Shown: positions 1 through 11,547 of the stretch, piece by piece | Numbering within the stretch: position 1 is the stretch's first letter | How the letters are laid out: every line of letters starts with the position of its first letter | Assembly: GCA_944472155.2 (NCBI GenBank) | Contig: OX235272.1 | Span: 85,690,020-85,754,019, forward strand | Source of the DNA: Trichobilharzia szidati | Lineage: Eukaryota; Platyhelminthes; Trematoda; Strigeidida; Schistosomatidae | DNA: 64,000 nt | Reading direction: 5' to 3' | The notes under the pieces: model-generated | What the model was told of the DNA's origin: nothing | Database searches by the model: none | What the model saw: the letters and a program-made list of their open reading frames with translations, nothing else | Position numbers and translations under genes: made by a program

Positions 1-248
1 TCTGAAAATGAAATGACTCTACCACTCCTAGTGCGCGCGCGCTCCTTGAATACGACGTGCTTTTTCCTCTCTAACCGGAAAACATCTATTTTGTGAATTA
101 TCCGCTTGGGAAACCTGATCTTCCTAGCCGGTGAATTAAATTCAACCATTACTTACATATCGAATCTCTGTGTGGTAAGTCCAGCTATCTGGAACTACTG
201 CCAAAGCTTCAGGTGCTATTTTTGTAGCAGCATCTTCCTCACTCGTTC

Positions 249-440
249 GTGCGTCGGTGGCACAGTGGTTAGGACTCTCGCCGACCATGCACATGGTCCG
301 GGGTTCGATCCCCTGCCGGCGCACACCCGATATCTATGGTCGGCCTGAATTTGGGCTACCGATATCCATGCTGAAAATTCCAGACTTGTACTGAAAATAC
401 GGTGTGGAATCAAGCTGTAAATCAAAATAAAAATAAAATA
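249..440 (+). repeat. tRNA-derived SINE in the CR1 5' UTR
   Basis: A tRNA-like head begins GTGCGTCGGTGGCACAGTGG with an A-box-like segment, followed by a perfect B box GGTTCGATCC at 302-311. A unique body follows (about 330-415, starting TATCTATGGTCGG) and then an A-rich tail. The same body recurs at 49886-49997. The head is shared with SINEs at 22025-22142, 22941-23172 and 59077-59284. It is not a functional tRNA gene because the cloverleaf is imperfect and the body and tail follow directly. Confidence 0.75.
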
Positions 441-624
441 AATAAAATAAACAAGACTTGTCGGTCTACCACGTGATTGCTGTGAAGCCGATCATCCAGA
501 AAGTACTAGGTAAAGTCGAAAACCTTTTCTTTTCCTTGTCTTGTACTTTTTTCAGTCTTGTTCTTGTGGGTAGATACTGTTGCACTCTTATTTTTATACA
601 GCATAAGTTTTAGCGATAGTTAAT

Positions 625-2265
625 ATGGCTGTAGAAAGTAACCTTAGAAATGGCACCAAAACACCTTACTCTGTAGTCACAAGGGCTTCAGCCAGAGAAG
701 ACAAAAACGCAGGGACACCAACCCCAAGTCGCATACCCATCCTAAAGACCCGTGTAGGACTCGTCTGTCCTGATACTATGCCTGCATTGCCAAAGTCTAG
801 TACTGAAACGGCACAGACAATACTAGGGGGACAGGATACTACACATGCACCAACTGAAAGCCAATGTGTGAAGTACAACAAACCTGAAAGGAAACGCTCA
901 AGACGTCATAAGACCTCGAAGGCGTCACCAAGTAAGGGAGACGAATGCCAGGCGAGCAATATCATTGTTTCTAAAGCTGACTCAGCTTTCGAATGCAATT
1001 TTTGCAAACGGTGGGTGCACTGCCGATGCGACAAAGAGGTACCGGAATCATACTACGAGTTTATGAGAAATAACCCGTGCCCGTGGTTTTGGTACATCTG
1101 TCCACTCTGTCGCCCTGGCAAAGTCACACAGAGCGTGTCTGCGGATAGCAGAAACAACACGCCGCCCTTGTGTCCCAACACGGTCTTATGTAGCTCCCCA
1201 CCTGCTAACATCACATTGCCAAAACTTGGCACAGACAGTAAGAAGGACACTCCAGTCCTACTGACTGAAAATGCCAATTTTCACAAGGTGAAGATTCAAA
1301 AGGTTGGACCCAAAACATCAAGGAGAGATAGAATTAAAGAAGCGCCACGTGCATCCACAAGCAAGCTTGGCAACACAATAAAGGCTGGCCAGAACCCGAT
1401 GAAGCCTAAAGTTGCTGATGCTGCAAAGGAATACGAGAAGCCAAAGGCCAAACCTAAGTCTGAGGTTAATCGGTCTAATTCGCTCATCCTCTTTAACGTA
1501 CCTGTGAGCAAGGACAGCTTGCTTGAACAGCGGGCCCTGTTTGATCAGGAACAGTGGTCCAACCTGTGCAATAAACTAGGTCTGAATATTAGTTCAGTGA
1601 AATTGTGCAGGCTGTACAGGGGTGTCCACACACCTCAAGGTAAGCCACCCCCATTACGGGTTACACTGGACTCTGCCGAAGAGGCCGAAAAGGTACTATT
1701 GATGGCTCAGGTACTAGCCATCGACAGAAGCTCTAACATAAGGGTGAGACAAGACAGACCATGGGCTGTCAGACAAATGGCGAGGGAGTCACCGGAACTT
1801 TTGCCTTCTACCTCTATGGTGGTACACGGTGTTCCGGAGCTGGAAACGGGCACTGCCTGTGAAAAACACATGCATGACGTACAGCAGTGGAGATGGCTGT
1901 CGTCTCAGATGGCCCTTGGCGCTTCTGGAGCCATCTCCGTTTACCGACTACCTCGCCCCGCTCATCTCACACTGATTAGCTCCCCAAAGCTGCTAAGTGT
2001 CACATTCAACTCCCCAGAGCAGTTGGCCATAGCACTTCAACGGTGGTATGAGATCAAGGGGAAATTGGGAGGACACATCCGATGCTGCGAAAGCAGACCT
2101 CGAACCATAAGGAGGCAGCAAACGGAGGCTTTAATACGTCCCCAAGCTTCAGTGACACTCGAGCGATGCAGTTCTGAGAATAACAGTCTGTGCCACCCAA
2201 GTGTCCTGCCTAAATCCAAGGGAAAAAACCACAACGGGCCGGTTCCATCGGAACTGGCCAACTAG
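625..2265 (+). CDS. CR1-like ORF1 protein with Cys/His (PHD-like) finger
   Basis: This is an uninterrupted 546-codon ORF at the ORF1 position of the CR1-like element. Residues about 110-165 form a cysteine/histidine cluster (CNFCKRWVHCRC followed by CPLC) that resembles a PHD or zinc-binding finger, as in ORF1 proteins of several CR1-clade elements. The region before it is Lys/Arg-rich (KRSRRHKTSK), which suits nucleic-acid binding. The central region around residues 290-400 reads NSLILFNVPVSK and may be an RRM-like fold. It likely coats element RNA. ORF2 follows within a few tens of bases. This reading frame survived although ORF2 is broken. Confidence 0.75.
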   Translation: MAVESNLRNGTKTPYSVVTRASAREDKNAGTPTPSRIPILKTRVGLVCPDTMPALPKSSTETAQTILGGQDTTHAPTESQCVKYNKPERKRSRRHKTSKASPSKGDECQASNIIVSKADSAFECNFCKRWVHCRCDKEVPESYYEFMRNNPCPWFWYICPLCRPGKVTQSVSADSRNNTPPLCPNTVLCSSPPANITLPKLGTDSKKDTPVLLTENANFHKVKIQKVGPKTSRRDRIKEAPRASTSKLGNTIKAGQNPMKPKVADAAKEYEKPKAKPKSEVNRSNSLILFNVPVSKDSLLEQRALFDQEQWSNLCNKLGLNISSVKLCRLYRGVHTPQGKPPPLRVTLDSAEEAEKVLLMAQVLAIDRSSNIRVRQDRPWAVRQMARESPELLPSTSMVVHGVPELETGTACEKHMHDVQQWRWLSSQMALGASGAISVYRLPRPAHLTLISSPKLLSVTFNSPEQLAIALQRWYEIKGKLGGHIRCCESRPRTIRRQQTEALIRPQASVTLERCSSENNSLCHPSVLPKSKGKNHNGPVPSELAN

Positions 2266-2271
2266 TCCCAA

Positions 2272-5186
2272 CATCAAGTCCCCTACCAGCAGACAGCTTC
2301 ACGTCAACTACCCTACAACACGCTGAGGTTGTAAGACTCACTGTCAGCTGCCTATATAGCAATGTGAGGGGGCTGAGAGGAAAAACGGGTGAACTCCGAA
2401 ATCTCCAAGCACACCTACAACTGAAAATGATCATTCTCACCGAAACATGGCTAACCCCCACTATCGCCGATAATGAAATCAGTATAGGTGATATGGTTTT
2501 GGTCAGGAGAGACAGGGATAATAAGGAAGGAGGGGGAGTTGCCATATACTTTGATAGGCAACTTAAATGTGTGCGCGCAACGGACCCACCACTTATTGAA
2601 CTCCCAGACTCCATATGGTTTCATTTCACCGTAGGTCACACCAAGCATTTACTTGGTGGCATCTACCGATCTGTTCCAGAAATAAAATATTATTATTATC
2701 TCCCACATGTGGGCAGAGCACAATCAGCTACTGCTCAGCACTATCACAGGGATACGAGACTTGGGCTATGACCAAATCACCATTGCTGGAGACTTCAATG
2801 CCCCATCACTGAACCTTGGCTCGGGGTATGCTAAGGGAAAATTCGGCCGAAATCTACTGCAAGCTATTCGGAACACGGGACTGACTGAGAACGTTGGAGA
2901 CGACACTAGGTGGGGCCCTAGTGGAAAGTCATCAAAACTAGGCTACATTCTAACTAGTGACCAACTACTCGTCGAAAAGGTCCAGATCATGACTCCTCTA
3001 GGAAGTAGTGACCATGCAGTCATAGGTTTCGACCTCGTTCTCCGTGAGCACTTGCAGTGGGACGTTACGCAACCATGTCTGTGTTATAGCAAGGCTGACT
3101 ATGCTGAAATGCGGAGGCTCTTGTCCGATGCAGACTGGCCCTTAGCATGGGATGAGCTGTCTGTGGATGAACACTGGGAAGTGGTAAAAAAGATTATTCA
3201 TACAGTAATCTCGGATACCGTCCCTTTAGTCACAGCACAGCCCAAAAGAAAATCATCATGGTTAAAGAGAGGCACGCAGCGTATTCTGCAAGCAAAGCGG
3301 AAGGCTTGGTTTACGTGGCGCGTATCTAAAAGCCAGATCGACCATGATGCATACCTGGAACTCAGGAACCGGTGCAATGCAAGAGTCAGGAGGGACAGAA
3401 GGTCATTCCAGGCTAACCTTGCTAAAAAACTCCTGGCAAACCCGAAGAATTTGTACCGATTCGTGTCGGAAAGGAAACCAACCAACCAGGGGGCTTGCGC
3501 CTTAGTAGGCCAAAACGGCCAATATCTCAGTAGTCTGAAGATGGCTGAAACATTTAGTTTAGCCTTCGCCAAACAGCTAAACAGCAATGTGGGTATTACC
3601 GTTACGGACCAAAATGGTGGCATGACTATTTACAGGAGGAAGACCAAATAGCCACCCCCCAAATAAACCCTGCAATAGTACTGAGAAAGCTGCAGCGACT
3701 CATACCTGGGAAGTCCCCAGGTTGTGATGACATCAGGCCATCTGTTCTGAAACAGTGCGCCGAAGCTCTCTGTAGGCCTTTATGTGACTTGTTCCAACAC
3801 TCCATGGAATCGGGGAAACTGCCAAAGGAATGGAAAAGAAGCATCCTTTCTCCGATCTTCAAGGGTGGGGATAGGCAAAATCCCACCAGTTATAGACCAG
3901 TAGCTCTACTCCCAGTGGTATCGAAAGTACTGGAAAGTATTATTGATGATCACATCAGGGAATATCTGGATAGGTCTTAAATACTCCATGAAGCCCAACA
4001 CGGTTTCAGGAAAGGGAGATCCTGCGTCAATAACTTATTATCAGCTTGGGACGACTGGACATCATGCTGGGATATGAATGTTCCAGTCCATGTGATCTTT
4101 CTAGACTTTGAGAAGGCATTTGACACTGTTCACCATGACCTCCTACACAAAATAAGCCAGGTAGGTTTAGGTAAACCACTTCTGTCATGGTTGAAGGACT
4201 ACCTAACTGAAAGGCGATTTTGCACCAAGGTCAATCGAGTCCGATCATCTTGGCACAGCTCGTCATCAGGAGTGTCGCAGGGTTCTATCCTGGGACCACT
4301 GATGTTCTTGATTTTTATCAATGATTTACCATGCCGTCTAAGCTGCCCGACTCTTCTATACGCTGATGGCGTAAAGATATGGAGGGCGATAAAGTGTCCG
4401 GAGGACTCAGATAGACTGCAGGCAGATCTAAGGCTTCTGGAAGACTGGGCGGTAACCAGTGGCATGACTTTCAACCTGAAAAAGTGCAAAGTAGTGAAGT
4501 TACGCACCTGTAGACTGCAGAATGCAAGTTACACCCTGTGCAATGAAAGCTTGTCCTGCTCAACGTCGGAACGTGACTTAGGTCTAGTTCAAACGGCGAA
4601 AATGGACACAAGCGTAAATTACACGGGGGATGTAGCGAGGGCATATGCGGTCATACACTTTACACATAGACAATTAGGTGCACTCACTCCTGAGCTCTTT
4701 CTAAGGTTGTATAAAACATACGTCATACCACATCTTGAAGTGCATAATATCATTGCACCCCCACCGCTTAGAAGAGACGCCAATCTCTTGGAAAGAGTCC
4801 AACGAAGGGCAACAAAAGGAGTGGTTGGTCTCCGAAATAAATCATATGATGGAAGGCTGAAGAAATTAGGCCTATTCACTATCAGTTACCGTCGCCTGAG
4901 GGGGGATTTAATTACTGCCTACAAAATAACAAATGATCAGAATCACCCAAACAAAGGTGTTCTGCCACTGAGTAGGTATAGGCTTCCTCGTGGAAATCCT
5001 AGAAGGATAGCTCATCAGAGGGCAAGGACCCGGGTGCGCTCCCACTTCTTTCCCCTGTGGGTTTGCCATCCCTGGAATTCCTTACCGGCAGATGCAGCCA
5101 TGGCACCATCTGTGGGCGTCTTTAAGCGAAGGCTGGACAACCATGCAGCGACACAAGGACTTCATCCAAATGGCCTATCCCCTTAA
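2272..5186 (+). pseudogene. CR1-like ORF2: endonuclease and reverse transcriptase, broken
   Basis: The N-terminal part is an APE-type endonuclease: LTETWL near 2440, GGGVAIYF near 2530, GDFNAPS near 2790 and SDHAVIGF near 3010. RT follows, with FLDFEKAFDTVHH (4098-4136), GVSQGSILGPL (4270-4300) and a YADG box at 4361-4372, where the catalytic YADD has lost its second Asp (GAC to GGC). The frame changes near 2700 and 3640, and a stop lies at 3978-3980 followed by continued homology, so three lesions separate the pieces. The related copy at 48760-50790 keeps YADD. The C-terminal domain runs to a normal stop at 5186. Confidence 0.85.
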
Positions 5187-5682
5187 AATCGCATACACCA
5201 TTCAAAGGTAGACAATTAAACTGGTCGTTTTACTTCTTAACATTCTCTTCAGTCATACTCTCCTGACAGGTTTAACTACACCTATTATTATTATTACTGG
5301 TATATATATATGTATACCGGTTGACTGACTGTTGTTACGTTTTCTTATTCTTTTTCCCTCTGTTAGTCTGAATACCTTCACCAATTATATCTATTATTAT
5401 TATCTCTTTTCTATTGACGACGATACCGAAGGACCAACTGGTGAAAGGATCAACTCCATTCACAGTAGTAACAGTCTTAACACACCTCATACTACAAACC
5501 ACATATAATTAACCCCAGCACTACTCCTTTTGGAGTCAACCAAAGCTACGACAGTCGAGCGGCGGGACGAGCTACGCAGACGTTTACCGAAGATCAGGAA
5601 CCTCTACCTCACAATCAAGAGGCGAGCACAAAGAAATCAAATTGGTTTATACTAGCTCGTAAAAACGATATTGGATATTGGA

Positions 5683-5882
5683 TACCATTTACTGCCGTAA
5701 TCACGGCCGCATTATTTTAGGAAGTAGATCTTTATCAATGTAGTCAGGCATGTATCTAAAAATTTTCTTAGACACCGACAGGCCGGCAAAAAGACATCAT
5801 CAGACTTTGTTGGGTTCAACACCGAAAAATTGGATATTGGGATACGAATATTAGGAGGTCATTCAAAGCGGTTTTTTTAATG
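5683..5882 (+). other. 5' flank of COQ8 copy 1
   Basis: This stretch is the counterpart of 60175-60379 with few substitutions and small indels. It is the native sequence just upstream of the COQ8 start codon, isolated between the CR1-like insertion on its left and the gypsy 5' LTR on its right. The last four bases, AATG, are one copy of the gypsy target-site duplication. Confidence 0.85.
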
Positions 5883-6126
5883 TGTGATAGGACAAAAACC
5901 AATATGATATCACCAAATAAGTTTTTCTTTTCTTCTTTTGCAGAAACCAATGCTAGCATAAACTCATTGGAACAAGAAGAGGACCGTTTAGCTGGACTTG
6001 TTTTAACAGATGATAACTAACCTGCAACCGCTTAAGTTAAACCTTGCATGCTGATAATATAGACCTTTCGTCGCACTCTGCGTCTTCTTCTTTCTCTGTC
6101 TGTGACCCTGTGGAATATCTGTTACA
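5883..6126 (+). repeat. 5' LTR of gypsy element 1
   Basis: Begins TGTGATAGGAC and ends CTGTTACA, 244 bp. It is near-identical to 13150-13393, differing at a few positions such as TGTGATAGG versus TGTAATAGG. High LTR-LTR identity implies a fairly recent insertion. Confidence 0.92.
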
Positions 6127-6146
6127 AATTGGTGTCGGAGGTGCCC
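6127..6146 (+). other. Putative primer-binding site, gypsy element 1
   Basis: AATTGGTGTCGGAGGTGC lies immediately 3' of the 5' LTR and contains TGG, complementary to a tRNA CCA end. Gypsy element 2 has ATTGGTGTCG at the same place. The primer tRNA is not identified. Confidence 0.5.
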
Positions 6147-6161
6147 AATTCGACAGTCAAC

Positions 6162-6910
6162 ATGGATTCATCATCAGATTACGGCCTCCCCAAGCTATTC
6201 CCAGAAGACAGTGAACTCACCTCGCCCACTGTGCCAACGTTGCAGACTACGCGAGATGGAAGAAACGCATGCAGGCATTTCTCAGCATATCCCCACCAGC
6301 TCACCATTTTCTTCATGTCCTAAATGCCCTCTCTGAGGATGCTTTTGCCCGTGCGGACGCTGCCGGCTTCAGCAACACCAAATCCATGCCGGCAAATTGG
6401 CAGATACTCGACAACTGCTTCGATTTACAATTGGGCTCAGATCATGCCCTCCTGAAGTTTTTCAGTCGTCGACAATTAATTGGAGAAAGTCCCCTGGACT
6501 ATTTCCACGCTCTACAGTTGATGGCAGCTGAAGTGGACGACAACGCTGATCCCAGCCACCGAGACCGCATGGTGCGGACACGCTTCGTCGAAGGGGTTTT
6601 GCCTGGCGACCTAAGAACAGACCTACTCCGCCACCCCCCGCAAGCACAACTGAGCTGCAGCGTGTCATTTCGCGTTTTATGGACGCCGAGCGCGACACAA
6701 TATCGTCAGCCAGTACCTCTTTCCGTACCATTTCAACGGCATCGACGGCAGCTGCCCTTGCCACCGCCCCTCGCAGCCCAACGCGTCCCCAGAGGCGTCC
6801 AGATGCAGATACCACCACAACTCAATGCTACTATTGCAGACGCTACGGAAGAAAAGCTCGTAAGTGCGGGCACAACCGTCCCCAGGGTAACAGTAAGTCC
6901 CCTTTTTACA
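6162..6910 (+). pseudogene. Gypsy element 1 gag (frameshifted)
   Basis: Reading starts at MDSSSDYGLPKLF (6162) and breaks into a second frame near 6255 (HHFLHVLNALSED, RQLIGESPLDYF), then a third near 6670. The C-terminal finger CYYCRRYGRKARKC (about 6825-6866) matches the CsRn1-clade finger pattern C-X2-H-X9-C-X3-C in spacing, but the His is Cys and the final Cys is not seen. It would form the capsid if intact. At least two frameshifts prevent that. Confidence 0.75.
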
Positions 6911-9625
6911 ATTTGTCTACATTTTCATGTAATAATGAACCTCTTACTGTGTGGGGATTTGTTAATGGTGCACGAACTAAGATTTTATTGGATACTGGGG
7001 CATCAGTGTCCTTGGTCCGGACATCCCTTCTACACCGGCTGAGCCACTATCCATCCCCTTTCCCCACTCATAATGTGCTGACCACGGCGAATGGCACTAA
7101 GATCAATGCTCAAGAGGTCACCAACCTACAGCTACGCCTGGGGAGCTTAGTAGTTCACCACCCTTGTCTTATCTGCCCCGATATTACATGGGACCTGATC
7201 CTGGGCGTCGATTTCCTCACTGCTCACTCCGCTGTCATAGATCTTCCTCACAATCAGGTCACTCTTGATGCAACGTCAATAGCTTTAGACAGTCCTCAGC
7301 AACCACTGCTTAGTCCACCCACTCTTACTGTTTCGTCTATCCTTAAACAAGTCTCCCTCAACCCATCCGTCCCAGCGACCATCCGGGACCAAATGCTTAC
7401 TTTACTTGGGGACTTTCTGGACGTTTTTGACGAGGGGAACAGCCCTGGACGCACTAATATTGTGCAGCACCGTATTAACACTGGTAGCCACTCACCTATG
7501 CGCCAGCCGCCCGGACGCATCCCTGTTCATTAACAGTCCCAGCTAGAAAGGTTGTTACAGGACATGCTAGACAAGAAGAACATCGTACCTCCCTCGTCCC
7601 CATGGGCGTCACCTATTGTGTTAGTTAAGAAGAAGGATGGATCTCTTCGTATGTGCATCGACTATCGCAAACTGAACTCTGTGACGAGGTTTGACTCCTT
7701 CCCGATCCCTCGCATTGACTCCACACTCGATGCACTGAGTGGCTCAAAGTGGTTTTCCACGTTAGATTTAGCCTCCGGGTACTGGCAAGTTGAAGTACAC
7801 CCGGACGACTGCCCAAAAACTGCCTTCATACTCCCGACTGGGTTGTATGAATCCTGCACCATGCCGTTTGGGTTGTGCAATGACCCGCCACCTTTCAACG
7901 ACTGATGTAGGTTGTACTGGATAGGCTAGTCCCACGCAAATGTTTGATCTATCTTGACGATATCGTTGTCCACGGGAAATCCCCGGAGGAACACATAGAC
8001 AACCTACGCACTGTTTTCAAACGCTTACGAACTGCTGGCTTAAAGCTGAAACCGTCTAAGTGTACCTTCCTTCAGCAAGAAGTTGTTTTCTTGGGTCACC
8101 GCATTTCACCAAACGGCATCCAGACAGATCCAGCAAAAACCCGCCTCATTTCTGACTGGCCCGTACCACAGTGTACTAAAGACGTCCACAGCTTCCTGGG
8201 CTTAGCGTCGTACTATCGTCGTTTTGTCCCCGCGTTCGCCACTATAGCGTCACCCCTGCATCGCTTAACGGAACAGGGTCGAAAATTTTTGCGGACTAGT
8301 GAGTGCCAAAACGCTTTTAACGAGTTGAAGAAACGTCTCACATCATCACCCATCCTCGCATTCCTTGACACGGCCCTATCTGCTGGCTCCTTCATTTTAG
8401 ATACTGATGCAAGTGCTACTGCCATTGGCGCTGTCCTCTCCCAAGTGGCGCCTGATGGTCAAGAACGGGTTATTGCATATGCTAGCCGTAAGCTGGACAA
8501 ACGTGAAACCCGCTACTCCACGACGCGCCGAGAGATGCTGGCTCTCGTCCATTTTCTCAAACATTTCCGCCATTACCTTCTCGGACGTCCATTTCGAGCA
8601 CGCACTGACCATCGTGCCCTGCAGTGGCTTCAAACTTTTCGCGAACACGAAGGCCAGGTTGCTCGCTGGCAGGAGCGTTTGCAGGAGTTCGATTTTACCT
8701 GCGAATATCGCCCTGGGCCCCGGCACGCTAATGCTGATGCCCTCTCCCGTCTGCCGCCTTATGTTTCCCCGGTAAATGCTATACTGAACACAGGCCTAGA
8801 TGTTGATTGGGCAGCACTGCAGGCGGCTGACGCGGACACCCAACCCGTGTACTCACGTCAACTTCACGGGAACGATAAGCCGTCGAGTAAAGAACTACGG
8901 AGTCTGTCTGACGCAACCGGATGCATCTGTGGTAAGTGGGGTATGCTACGCCTGATTGATAGCGTCTTGTATATAGTCGAACCGCCATTGTCACCGCGCC
9001 TTATCGTGCCACGTCTGAAGGTCCCGGAAGTAATACATCTCGTACACCAGCAACTTGGCCACGCTGGCCAACGGAAAACCGAACACGCTGTCCGTCAACG
9101 CTTTTGGTGGCCACTCCTTCATCACGACGTCGCTGAATTCTGCAGAAATTGCGCTACGTGTGCTCAAATTAAGCAGCCTAATCCAGTCTCGCGAGCACCA
9201 TTGGTTCCGATGTTAACCGGGGTTCCCAATCACCGAGTGGGGATAGATATTATGGGGCCAGTCACAGCGTCGAGACGTGGTAACCGTTACATACTCGTAA
9301 TGGTAGATTATTTCACCAAGTGGTGCGAGGCTGTTGCCCTGCAACACCAGGATGCCCTGACGATCGGTCGCACCTTCATTGATACGTGGGTGTCTCGTTT
9401 TAGCGCCCCCCTTTATCTACACTCCGATCAAGACACTGCTTTCGAGAGTAACCTCATCGCGCACATCTGTAATACGTTTGCCACTCGGAAAACGCACACG
9501 ACACCCCACCATCCACAAGGTAATGGGCTGGTGGAACGCACCAACAGAACCATCAAGAATCTTCTCCGTGCCTTCCTGCATAACGCTCCGGAAAACACCT
9601 GGGACGACATCCTGCCCCAGTGCTT
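6911..9625 (+). pseudogene. Gypsy element 1 pol: protease, RT, RNase H, integrase (first part)
   Basis: An aspartic protease motif LLDTGASVSLV lies near 6985-7017. RT follows: LRMCIDYRKLNS near 7650, FSTLDLASGYWQV near 7755 and YLDDIVV at 7947-7967. RNase H has ILDTDASATAIGAVLSQ near 8395. Integrase has an H-H-C-C finger (C-X2-C in CRNCATCAQ near 9143) and a complete D-D-E triad: D in MVDYFTKW, D in HSDQDTAF, E in NGLVERTNR. Lesions are a stop at 7531-7533, a stop at 7903-7905 and a frame change before 7944. Integrase is cut at 9625 by the nested element and resumes at 12571 in the same frame. Confidence 0.88.
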
Positions 9626-9987
9626 AATAATAATAATAATTTGCTTTATTCTAAAACAGTACATGTGATACAGAATGGAATTCTCAGCATTTTTACTACA
9701 GTATTGCATCCAGTTAGTACATTATCAATAAATAGAATTCTACATAGATTGAGGAAACCACAGTTCATTATTACAAGATTACATTGGCATGTCAGTAGCA
9801 AAGGTAAAGCTGAAACAGTGTTTGAAGGTGTTAGAAAAGTGGGAGCTGTCTTATTAACTGGCGTAAGCGAGAGAAAGAAACAAAGCAGCACATAACGGAA
9901 AAAGAAGAGAGAGAAAAGAAAAAGAAAGAAAGAAGGAAATGTTGTACCTATAAATGGTATGAGTTGGAAAGACGAGATCCAGTTGTA

Positions 9988-11368
9988 CTACTGACTGTTT
10001 AATGAATTATAGGTGTCACGCCTAATGCTTTCTTTATCACACAGAACACGAGCTAAGTAGGGTATGGTTGAGTTTTTGTACTTGCTGGTGCGAGCATATA
10101 GTTTTCTATATTGGCTTCTGGTTTTACCTGATGAGATGCAAGGGTAGAGTTGTGAGTGGAGAGGGTGGTGTGAGTTAGATAGAATGGATTTAGCCCATTT
10201 TTCACATGAGTCCATGTGCCTGTCAACCAGAATATTAACAAGCTGGTTAAGTGGCACGTTGCTTACCCTGCTGACAACTTTTAACATCCTGCGTAATATG
10301 TTATAGTCTTTCTTCAGTAGCCCGGGAAAACTAAGGGGGAACAATAGAGAATAATAGGCAGAATGCGAGAGTTAGCGAATTGTAGGAGTAAGGGTTGGGT
10401 TATACCAGAATGTTTTAACTTCTTGATGGAGAAGGTAAGACGGAATATTTTCTTAGAAATTGCTAAGATATGAGACGACCAGGAGAGATCAGCAGATAGA
10501 ATGACACCTAGGTATTTAATTTCCGATTTAGTTTCTATTTCAGTGCCGTCTATGTTGCATACCTCGTGAGAGCCAAACAGTTTGTTTAGGTCGGATTTAT
10601 GCCTAAAGGTGAAATTGACTGTTTGGCATTTGGAGGGGTTTAGGGTAAGACCATTTTCCTTGGACCACTGGTTGATTTCTGACAGAAAGCCATTAAGTTT
10701 AGAGCAGTCGCTTTGACATTTGATAGGCAAAGATACAGACAGATCATCGTCAGCATATTTGACAAAATTAATGTCATTTGAAGATGGTAAGTTATGTAGA
10801 AAGAAAGAAAAGAGAGGTGGGGAGAGTACAGCGCCTTGGGGGACTCCGGCTTCAGTGAGTACGGCAGAGGATGATTTACCTTTGTATACGGTGTACTGCA
10901 TTCTGTTAGAGAAGTAGGAATGCAACTAGTTAGTGACCCAGGACTCATATTTTGTCAAAGAGAGCTTATTTAGTAGGAGACATCTAGGTACAGAGTCGAA
11001 AGCAGAAGTGAAGTCAAGAAACGTGCAGCGGACGTATTTGGCACCTTTATCTAATGATGAGACGATGTTGTTGTGTAAGACAGCTGCAGCGTCTAGTGTA
11101 CTCCTACCCTGTCTATAGGCAAATTGTTTGGGGTCTTCGAAGTTTTTAAGGGAGGGTTCAAGTTTAAGAAGTATTAGTTTTTCCATAAGCTTTAGAAACG
11201 GGGAAGTGATGGCAATGGGTCTGAACTTTACGTTCTTGCCGTTTCCAGGTTTAGGGACAGGGACAATTTTGATGTCTTTCCATGCATCAGGTACGATATT
11301 TTTGGAGAAAGAAGCATTAACGATGTTGGTTAGTGGAGAACACAACACATCTGCACATATACATATAT
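9988..11368 (-). pseudogene. Nested non-LTR element: reverse transcriptase
   Basis: The minus-strand reading includes WKDIKIVPVPKPG and FRPIAIT (near 11230-11290), QFAYRQGRSTLDAA (near 11100), FLDFTSAFDSVP (near 11010) and KYADDDLSV (near 10740), with the catalytic Asp pair intact. A stop or frame change near 10920 splits the frame (11348-10926, then 10925-10314), and the C-terminal part is 10344-9988 in another frame. It would copy element RNA at the nicked target; here it is disabled. Confidence 0.82.
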
Positions 11369-11547
11369 ATATATAAAGTAGTTTTTTTATCCTTAGAATG
11401 ATTATCCCAGTATTCAGCTATCGTCTAGTGAGCATTGTGGATGAAATTCCCAATTTGTAATTCACTCAGTTCTGGGTGAAGTTTTACCACAGTTTCCTTT
11501 GGAAACCGAAGTTATTCAGTTCACAATATGTGATGCGATTGAAACCA
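11369..11547 (+). repeat. COQ8-intron fragment inside the nested retroelement
   Basis: This stretch of about 180 bp is near-identical to 15365-15545 and 62351-62531 (one difference noted: GAATGATTATC versus GAATGGTTATC). It separates the linker (ending 11548) from RT (starting 11368) of the minus-strand element and lies in the orientation of the COQ8 intron. No target duplication is apparent. It replaces or interrupts ORF2 and is best explained by template switching or gene conversion. Confidence 0.8.

Larger units (their letters stand above)
25..5682 (+). mobile_element. Full-length CR1-like non-LTR retrotransposon (decayed)
   Basis: The insertion is bounded by the 5-bp direct repeat TACCA (20-24 and 5683-5687). 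The second COQ8 locus shows the uninterrupted site around 60175-60181, where the flank TCTGAAAATGAAATGACTCT joins directly to the TTTACTG that follows 5687 here. It contains a long 5' UTR with a SINE in it, ORF1 (625-2265), ORF2 (about 2272-5186) and a 3' UTR of about 500 nt ending in two ATATTGG repeats, as expected for CR1-type elements, which end in short tandem repeats instead of poly(A). The stretch 5187-5682 holds no other gene. Frameshifts and a damaged RT active site show the copy is dead. Boundaries are well supported; the clade name is by motif only. Confidence 0.85.

Noticed and set aside
249..325. Possible functional tRNA gene with A and B boxes
   Set aside because: The acceptor and anticodon stems do not pair well, and the head is followed by a SINE body and A-rich tail; similar heads recur at three other loci in SINE context.
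5187..5682. A separate second element after the CR1-like ORF2, because an ATTATTATTATT stretch occurs at 5282-5295
   Set aside because: The TACCA target duplication encloses the whole stretch to 5682, so it is more simply the 3' UTR of one element.
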